NCBI GenBank assembly: GCA_015065395.1
Contig: SVQJ01000059.1
Span: forward strand, 1 to 9,733
Direction of reading: 5' to 3'
DNA from: Oscillospiraceae bacterium
Lineage (GTDB): Bacteria; Bacillota; Clostridia; Oscillospirales; CAG-272
DNA: 9,733 bases
Numbering within the stretch: position 1 is the first letter of the stretch; each line of letters begins with the position of its first letter. The position numbers and the translations under genes were made by a program. Below are positions 5,950 through 9,733 of this stretch, one piece after another. The notes under the pieces are model-generated. The model saw only the letters and a list, made by a program, of their open reading frames with translations, made no database searches and was not told where the DNA came from.

Positions 5950-5978
5950 TTGACAAAAAATATGGTTAATGATAAAAT
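5950..5978 (+). promoter_or_regulatory. Promoter of the RpiB-like gene
   Basis: A perfect -35 box TTGACA (5950-5955) and TAAAAT (5973-5978) are separated by 17 bases. The start of transcription would be near 5985, about 45 bases before the ATG. It is back to back with the ECF promoter, the two -35 boxes being 47 bases apart. Confidence 0.85.
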
Positions 5979-6029
5979 AATAAAAGAAATTATTTATAGT
6001 GTCGCTTGAGCGGCGGAATGGAGATTTTT

Positions 6030-6611
6030 ATGAAAATGATCAAAGATAAGCAGCTCCTCGTAGCTGCTGACTTTGCAGGCGTAGAGCTTAAGGATTATAT
6101 CTGCGCTCATCTTGAGAAGCACGGCTGGACCATTACCGACATCGGTGTTAAGAGCCTTGACGATCCCAATCCCGAAATGTTCCATCGCATCGGTCTCAAG
6201 GTTGGAGCAAAGATCGCAGAGGGCGAGTTTGAGAGAGCTCTCATTTTCTGCGGAACAGGTATGGGTATCCATATCGCGGCAAGCAAATGCCCCCGCGTGC
6301 ATGCCGCTGTTGTTGAAAGTCCCCATGCGGCGCTCAGAGCTATCACCGGCAACAATGTTAACGTTCTTGCCATGGGCGGCCATTGGATCGGAAAGAATCT
6401 CGGTATCGAGATCGCAGAGGCTTATCTCTATCACAACCTTGGTGACGGATATGAGTGGTGGCCCAACTTCTATGAGTTCCATAAGCTTGCTTATGATGAG
6501 CTCAACGAGTTCGATTACGAGACCTTCAAGAAGAACGGCTTTACCTTCCCCGATGCTGTGGATATTCCCTTGGATGCTTGCGATAAGCCCGAGGAGCTCA
6601 AAAGCAAATAA
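6030..6611 (+). CDS. RpiB/LacA/LacB-family sugar-phosphate isomerase, divergent and C-terminally extended
   Basis: The family interconverts aldose and ketose phosphates such as ribose 5-phosphate and ribulose 5-phosphate. Seen: AADFAGVELKDYICAHLEKH (12-31), the active-site loop IFCGTGMGIHIAASK (72-86) with the catalytic-type Cys74, then ESPHAALRAITGNNVNVLAMGG (first residue 96). Two positions differ from canonical RpiB. The usual Asp-His of the N-terminal SDHAG motif is D14-F15, and the His before Asn in the late HN pair is G107. The protein has 193 residues against about 145-150 usual, with an extra C-terminal segment from about 140 (WWPNFYEFHK and beyond). Substrate and even activity may therefore differ from RpiB. 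ATG 6030 is preferred, with GGAG at 6020-6023; in-frame TTG 6006 and ATG 6018 have poorer spacing. It is monocistronic, with its own promoter and terminator. Confidence 0.85.
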   Translation: MKMIKDKQLLVAADFAGVELKDYICAHLEKHGWTITDIGVKSLDDPNPEMFHRIGLKVGAKIAEGEFERALIFCGTGMGIHIAASKCPRVHAAVVESPHAALRAITGNNVNVLAMGGHWIGKNLGIEIAEAYLYHNLGDGYEWWPNFYEFHKLAYDELNEFDYETFKKNGFTFPDAVDIPLDACDKPEELKSK

Positions 6612-6621
6612 TCAGAATAGT

Positions 6622-6656
6622 AAAGGGGCTGTGCATACAGTCCCTTTTGATTTTTT
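6622..6656 (+). terminator. Rho-independent terminator of the RpiB-like gene
   Basis: An 11-bp stem (6622-6632 with 6637-6647, one G-U) has a GCAT loop and is followed by T-rich sequence to 6656. It lies 10 bases after the stop. Confidence 0.9.
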
Positions 6657-6793
6657 GTTTTGTAAAATGCAGTGATTTGTTGTGCGATATTGCGGCTTTT
6701 TTAGTAGATATTTGATAGGCGAAGGTAAAGCAAGTGCTAACTGTAGCCTTAGCTGCTTCGCTACGTCAACGCACAGGGCGTTGACCTATGTTA

Positions 6794-6876
6794 GGCTTCC
6801 TCGGGGGAAGCTGTCAGCGTAGCTGACTGAAGAGGGTTGAAAACCGAAAATGCAGGAAAAATCAACCCTCATCCGT
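6794..6876. repeat. Palindromic repeat pair related to the DUF559 arms
   Basis: Hairpin GCTTCC 6795-6800 / GGAAGC 6806-6811 and hairpin GTCAGC 6813-6818 / GCTGAC 6822-6827 lead into GAGGGTTGA (6832-6840). A perfect inverse, TCAACCCTC (6862-6870), occurs 21 bases later and continues ATCCGTC. The CCTCATCCGTC block (6867-6876) also opens the right arm of the DUF559 unit (4852-4862). This looks like an arm pair with a very short interior and a truncated right side. Confidence 0.7.
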
Positions 6877-6998
6877 CTCTCCCCTATACGTATCTTTTGA
6901 TAAACATATCTCCGGGAATAAACTTTAACTGTGATTTATCGCAATTTCAGAGAGCCACCTTCCGCCTACAAAATCTACAATATCAGACCCTGCGTTTA

Positions 6999-7110
6999 GG
7001 ACCGTCGGGGACGCCGGTCCCTACAACAGCGCACCGTGCGCATTGCAGATACTCTATCAAATCCCGTTTGTATCATGTTCTGATATGCGGACGTCCAATG
7101 GTCGCCCCTA
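6999..7110. repeat. Cluster of GC-rich intergenic palindromes
   Basis: GGACCG 6999-7004 pairs with CGGTCC 7015-7020. GCGCAC 7029-7034 and GTGCGC 7036-7041 flank one base. GGACGTCC (7089-7096) is an 8-bp palindrome followed by GGTCGCCCCTAC (7100-7111). From memory, such GTAGGGGCGACC-type blocks recur between genes in gut Clostridia. Confidence 0.6.
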
Positions 7111-7146
7111 CGGTGTTATTTGATTTTAACCTCAACAAATAAAATA

Positions 7147-7192
7147 CATTTCCGCTGCGCGGAAATGTTCCTTCACGTTTCCCGAAGGGAAA
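7147..7192. repeat. Tandem short hairpins upstream of the exporter gene
   Basis: CATTTCCGC 7147-7155 and GCGGAAATG 7159-7167 form a perfect 9-bp stem with a TGC loop. TTTCCC 7178-7183 and GGGAAA 7187-7192 form a second stem with a GAA loop. The repeated hairpin style resembles dispersed intergenic repeats. If transcribed, they lie 29 bases or more before the exporter start. Confidence 0.7.
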
Positions 7193-7220
7193 TATTTAAC
7201 CATATTCAGGAGAAAATACC

Positions 7221-9521
7221 TTGATAAAATTTGATAAAATACCCGATGAGGTCTTTCTTGAGGCGGAAAAATACGGGATCCTTGAAAAGGATATTCTCGT
7301 TGCTGCCCGTTCGGACAAAAACCGCGACGGTGCATTTCTGGACAACTGGGTGCTGATAACGGAGGATGAGATCGTTATGATCGGAGGGATCTCCCTCGTT
7401 GAACCCAAAAAGAAGGTCCGCTTCAACGATCCTAAAAAGCTCACCGTCCGTTTCGGGAAAATATCGGAGGAGAGGATAGAAAGAGCTTCTCTTTCCGATT
7501 TCAAGATCGAAAAGCTTATCTCCGGCTGTATCATGACCGCTTATAACAAGGAAAGCTCAGCCTATGATATAATAACCTTCCTTTCCTGCAACCACGAGGA
7601 GAATTTCCGCGATATCTGCGATCTTCTCAATAAGGAAGACATGGACGAGGCCGCACGTAAGCTTGAAAAAATAAAGGAGAAGAGAAAAAAGGAGCGCTGC
7701 TGCCCCGATTGCGGCAGAAAATATCCCGATCCTCAGTCAAAGCTTTGCCCCCATTGCATGGACCGGGCAAGCGTTGTTAAAAGACTTTTCTCATTTGTGA
7801 AAAAGTACCGCTTCGGCGTGCTTATGATACTCCTTGCCATGGCGCTCACCAGCGCTCTTGCCGTTATTTCCCCCTATATCTCCTCAGGCTTTTTCTACGA
7901 CAGAGTGCTTACCGAGGGTGGAGCGTTCTACGGCCAGGTGCTCCTTGTTATTTTCATAATCGTATCGTTGAAGATACTCACCCTTCTTTGCGATATGGTG
8001 AACAATATTATAACCGCAAGGATCGTTCCCAAATTCGTTTATGACCTGAAAAAAACCATTTTCGATTCCGTTGAACGCCTGTCTCTTTCCTTTTATACCA
8101 ACAGAAGAACGGGCGCGCTTATGAACCAGGTAAACGGCGATGCCAACACCATTTATTGGTTCTTCGTGGACGGCCTGCCCTATCTTATCATAAACGTTGT
8201 GCAGACGGTGGCTGTCGCCGCGATCATGCTCGTTATTGACTGGCGCCTGACCCTGGTGGCTCTCGTCTGTTGCCCTATAGCGGTATATCTTGTTCGCCTG
8301 CTTTCTCTGAAAATGAAAAAGCTCCATGCAAAGCGGTATTCCGCTTCCCGCAGCATGAACGGTATGCTTTCCGACGTGCTGGCAGGCGTGAGAGTGGTAA
8401 AGGCCTTTTCCAGAGAAGAGGAGGAGATACGGCGTTTTGACAGCAGAAGCTCCCGTCTTGCCGATGCGGACAAGTCTGTCAGCGTCTTTTCCGGCACCGC
8501 ATATCCTGCGGTCACCTTCCTTTTCACCCTTGGCTCGGTGTTCGTTCTCGCCGTGGGAGGCTGGCTGGTGATGACGGGAAAAATGACCTACGGAACTCTC
8601 ATGACCTTCACCGCCTACAGCGCAATGCTTATCTCCCCGCTCATGTTCTTCGTTGATATAACCCAGAGCATCACCAACTGCTTTAACGCCACCTACCGCC
8701 TTATGGAGGTCATGGATGCGGAGCCCGAGGTGAGGGAGAAGGAGGACGCGCTGTGCCTTGAGAGCATTGAGGGTAGCGTGGATTTCAACGACGTGACCTT
8801 TGGCTACGATAAGACCCGTAAGGTCATAGAAAACGTCAGCGTCCATATCCCAAAGGGTGCAAAGATCGGCCTTGTGGGACATACGGGAGCAGGAAAATCA
8901 ACTATTGCAAATCTTCTTATAAGGCTTTACGATCCGGACAGCGGCAATATCACCATTGACGGGCACGACGTCAAGGATCTTACCTTTGATACCATCCGCC
9001 GCAATGTTTCCATAGTCTCTCAGGAGACCTATCTTTTCCAGGGAACGGTGCTTGATAATATCCGCTATGCAAAGCCGGAGGCAACCATGGAAGAGGTGGT
9101 GACGGCGGCAAAGATCTCGGGTGCTCACGATTTTATCGTGAAGCTTCCCGACGGATATGAAACACGCCTCGGCTGGGGCTATAAGGAGCTTTCGGGAGGC
9201 GAGCGGCAGAGAGTTTCCATTGCCCGTGCCATTCTCAGAGACCCGAAGATCCTTATTCTGGACGAGGCCACCAGCGCTCTGGATACCAAGACCGAGCGAG
9301 GCATCCAGGAGGCGCTGGAAAAGCTGACGAAGAACAGGACCACCATCATGATCGCCCACAGGCTATCCACCCTTCGTGACTGCGAAAGGCTTTACGTTAT
9401 CGAAAACGGGAAGGTGGCGGAGGAGGGAAGCCACTCGGAGCTTATACATAAAAAGGGAATATATTTCAAGCTGTATTCTCTTCAGTATCAGGCACTTAAA
9501 AATGCAGGTGTCGGGGAGTAA
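7221..9521 (+). CDS. ABC exporter half-transporter (permease fused to ATPase) with N-terminal zinc-ribbon extension
   Basis: This 766-residue protein pumps an unknown substrate out of, or lipids across, the cytoplasmic membrane. Residues 1-155 form a soluble region with DNWVLITEDEIVMIGG (41-56) and later beta-rich stretches, similar in pattern to bacterial PH-like domains (inference). A lysine-rich linker leads to a zinc ribbon, CPDCG at 161-165 and CPHC at 176-179. The exporter membrane domain spans about 188-490 with six hydrophobic segments. The ATPase domain has an A-loop Y529, Walker A GHTGAGKST (553-561), Q601, signature LSGGERQ (657-663), Walker B ILILDEATSALD (677-688) with catalytic E682, and H713. 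All key residues are canonical, so a homodimer could be active. Typical half-exporters have about 580 residues. The start is TTG 7221, with AGGAG at 7208-7212; no ATG lies in frame near the N-terminus. It is a single gene; no partner ABC gene is visible before the window ends. Confidence 0.92.
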   Translation: MIKFDKIPDEVFLEAEKYGILEKDILVAARSDKNRDGAFLDNWVLITEDEIVMIGGISLVEPKKKVRFNDPKKLTVRFGKISEERIERASLSDFKIEKLISGCIMTAYNKESSAYDIITFLSCNHEENFRDICDLLNKEDMDEAARKLEKIKEKRKKERCCPDCGRKYPDPQSKLCPHCMDRASVVKRLFSFVKKYRFGVLMILLAMALTSALAVISPYISSGFFYDRVLTEGGAFYGQVLLVIFIIVSLKILTLLCDMVNNIITARIVPKFVYDLKKTIFDSVERLSLSFYTNRRTGALMNQVNGDANTIYWFFVDGLPYLIINVVQTVAVAAIMLVIDWRLTLVALVCCPIAVYLVRLLSLKMKKLHAKRYSASRSMNGMLSDVLAGVRVVKAFSREEEEIRRFDSRSSRLADADKSVSVFSGTAYPAVTFLFTLGSVFVLAVGGWLVMTGKMTYGTLMTFTAYSAMLISPLMFFVDITQSITNCFNATYRLMEVMDAEPEVREKEDALCLESIEGSVDFNDVTFGYDKTRKVIENVSVHIPKGAKIGLVGHTGAGKSTIANLLIRLYDPDSGNITIDGHDVKDLTFDTIRRNVSIVSQETYLFQGTVLDNIRYAKPEATMEEVVTAAKISGAHDFIVKLPDGYETRLGWGYKELSGGERQRVSIARAILRDPKILILDEATSALDTKTERGIQEALEKLTKNRTTIMIAHRLSTLRDCERLYVIENGKVAEEGSHSELIHKKGIYFKLYSLQYQALKNAGVGE

Positions 9522-9539
9522 TGCTTGATTTGAGATTTT

Positions 9540-9733
9540 GTGTCCGCTCTGTCTTCACTTGCGTGAAGACCAAAATATAGGCTCCCTCCGCGGACGTGAA
9601 GAAGTACTGACCTTAATATTTCTGTGTCCGCTCTGTCTTCACTTGCGTGAAGACCCAAATATAGGCTCCCTCCGCGGACGTGAAGAAGTACTGACCTTAA
9701 TATTTCTGTGTCCGCTCTGTCTTCACTTGCGTG
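9540..9733. repeat. 84-bp tandem repeat array, running off the window
   Basis: Units at 9540-9623 and 9624-9707 differ at one base (A 9572 versus C 9656). A third unit begins at 9708 and is cut by the window edge after 26 bases. Each unit contains GTCTTCAC / GTGAAGAC (9551-9558 with 9563-9570 in unit 1) as a perfect 8-bp hairpin, and an outer pairing GTCCGC 9542-9547 with GCGGAC 9590-9595. There are no unique spacers. The unit length is a multiple of three and one frame on each strand stays open through the array, but no start with a ribosome binding site is seen. The array begins 19 bases after the exporter stop. Confidence 0.93.

Larger units (their letters stand above)
6657..7220. other. 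Gene-free, repeat-rich intergenic region
   Basis: About 560 bases hold no credible gene. They contain hairpin GTCAACGC 6765-6772 / GCGTTGAC 6778-6785, the repeat pair at 6794-6876, a palindrome cluster at 6999-7110 and tandem hairpins at 7147-7192. A short open frame across 6837-7142 runs straight through these repeats and looks spurious. I found no convincing promoter for the downstream exporter gene; TAAAAT at 7140-7145 lacks a well-placed -35 box. Confidence 0.7.

Noticed and set aside
6837..7142. 101-residue open frame on the + strand
   Set aside because: It runs through several palindromic repeats, has no good ribosome binding site and no domain; probably a chance frame in repeat DNA.
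7884..8882. 332-residue open frame on the - strand
   Set aside because: It lies wholly antisense to the ABC exporter membrane domain, has low-complexity His-rich content without family motifs, and no ribosome binding site was evident.
9540..9733. Possible CRISPR array
   Set aside because: Units are contiguous and 84 bases long with no variable spacers, and no cas gene is present.

Overview
The window looks like chromosomal DNA of an anaerobic Firmicute of the class Clostridia, probably a gut Oscillospirales or Ruminococcaceae-type organism. The reasons are the Rnf complex genes, the A-rich strong Shine-Dalgarno sites, two genes with TTG starts, and several families of short palindromic repeats that I associate from memory with such genomes. 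No rRNA, tRNA, phage gene, transposase or CRISPR array is visible.

Layout. Bases 2-2298 hold the end of a respiratory/redox operon on the + strand: the 3' part of rnfA, rnfB, a small membrane-anchored NusG domain II protein, and a Gx (heptaprenyl diphosphate synthase component I-like) membrane protein. A strong extended -10 promoter (2325-2354) then starts the rpsB-tsf translation operon (ribosomal protein S2 and elongation factor Ts). It has a 5' leader of about 114 nt that can fold, and it ends in an intrinsic terminator (4233-4275).

Bases 4276-5305 are an accessory patch. A 124-residue DUF559 (Vsr/PD-(D/E)xK-like) endonuclease gene sits alone between inverted arms (4424-4467 and 4852-4918) that each carry a CCTTCTCC/GGAGAAGG hairpin. 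This unit lies between two 77-bp direct repeats that differ at one base (4346-4422 and 5130-5206). The left repeat ends one base before the left arm. This is the best candidate in the window for an uncharacterised small mobile unit. Related arm fragments without a gene occur at 6794-6876.

Bases 5306-6656 hold a divergent pair, each gene with its own promoter and terminator: an ECF-type vitamin transporter S component on the - strand, and a divergent, C-terminally extended RpiB/LacAB-family sugar-phosphate isomerase on the + strand. Bases 6657-7220 are a repeat-rich intergenic region. A 766-residue ABC exporter half-transporter follows (7221-9521), with an unusual N-terminal extension that includes a zinc ribbon. 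The window ends inside an 84-bp tandem repeat array (9540 to the window edge).

How the genes work together. RnfA and RnfB belong to the ion-translocating ferredoxin:NAD+ oxidoreductase, and the NusG-II and Gx genes probably share its transcript. S2 and EF-Ts serve translation. The ECF S component needs an energizing module (EcfA/EcfA'/EcfT) that is not in this window. The isomerase and the exporter appear to be single-gene units.
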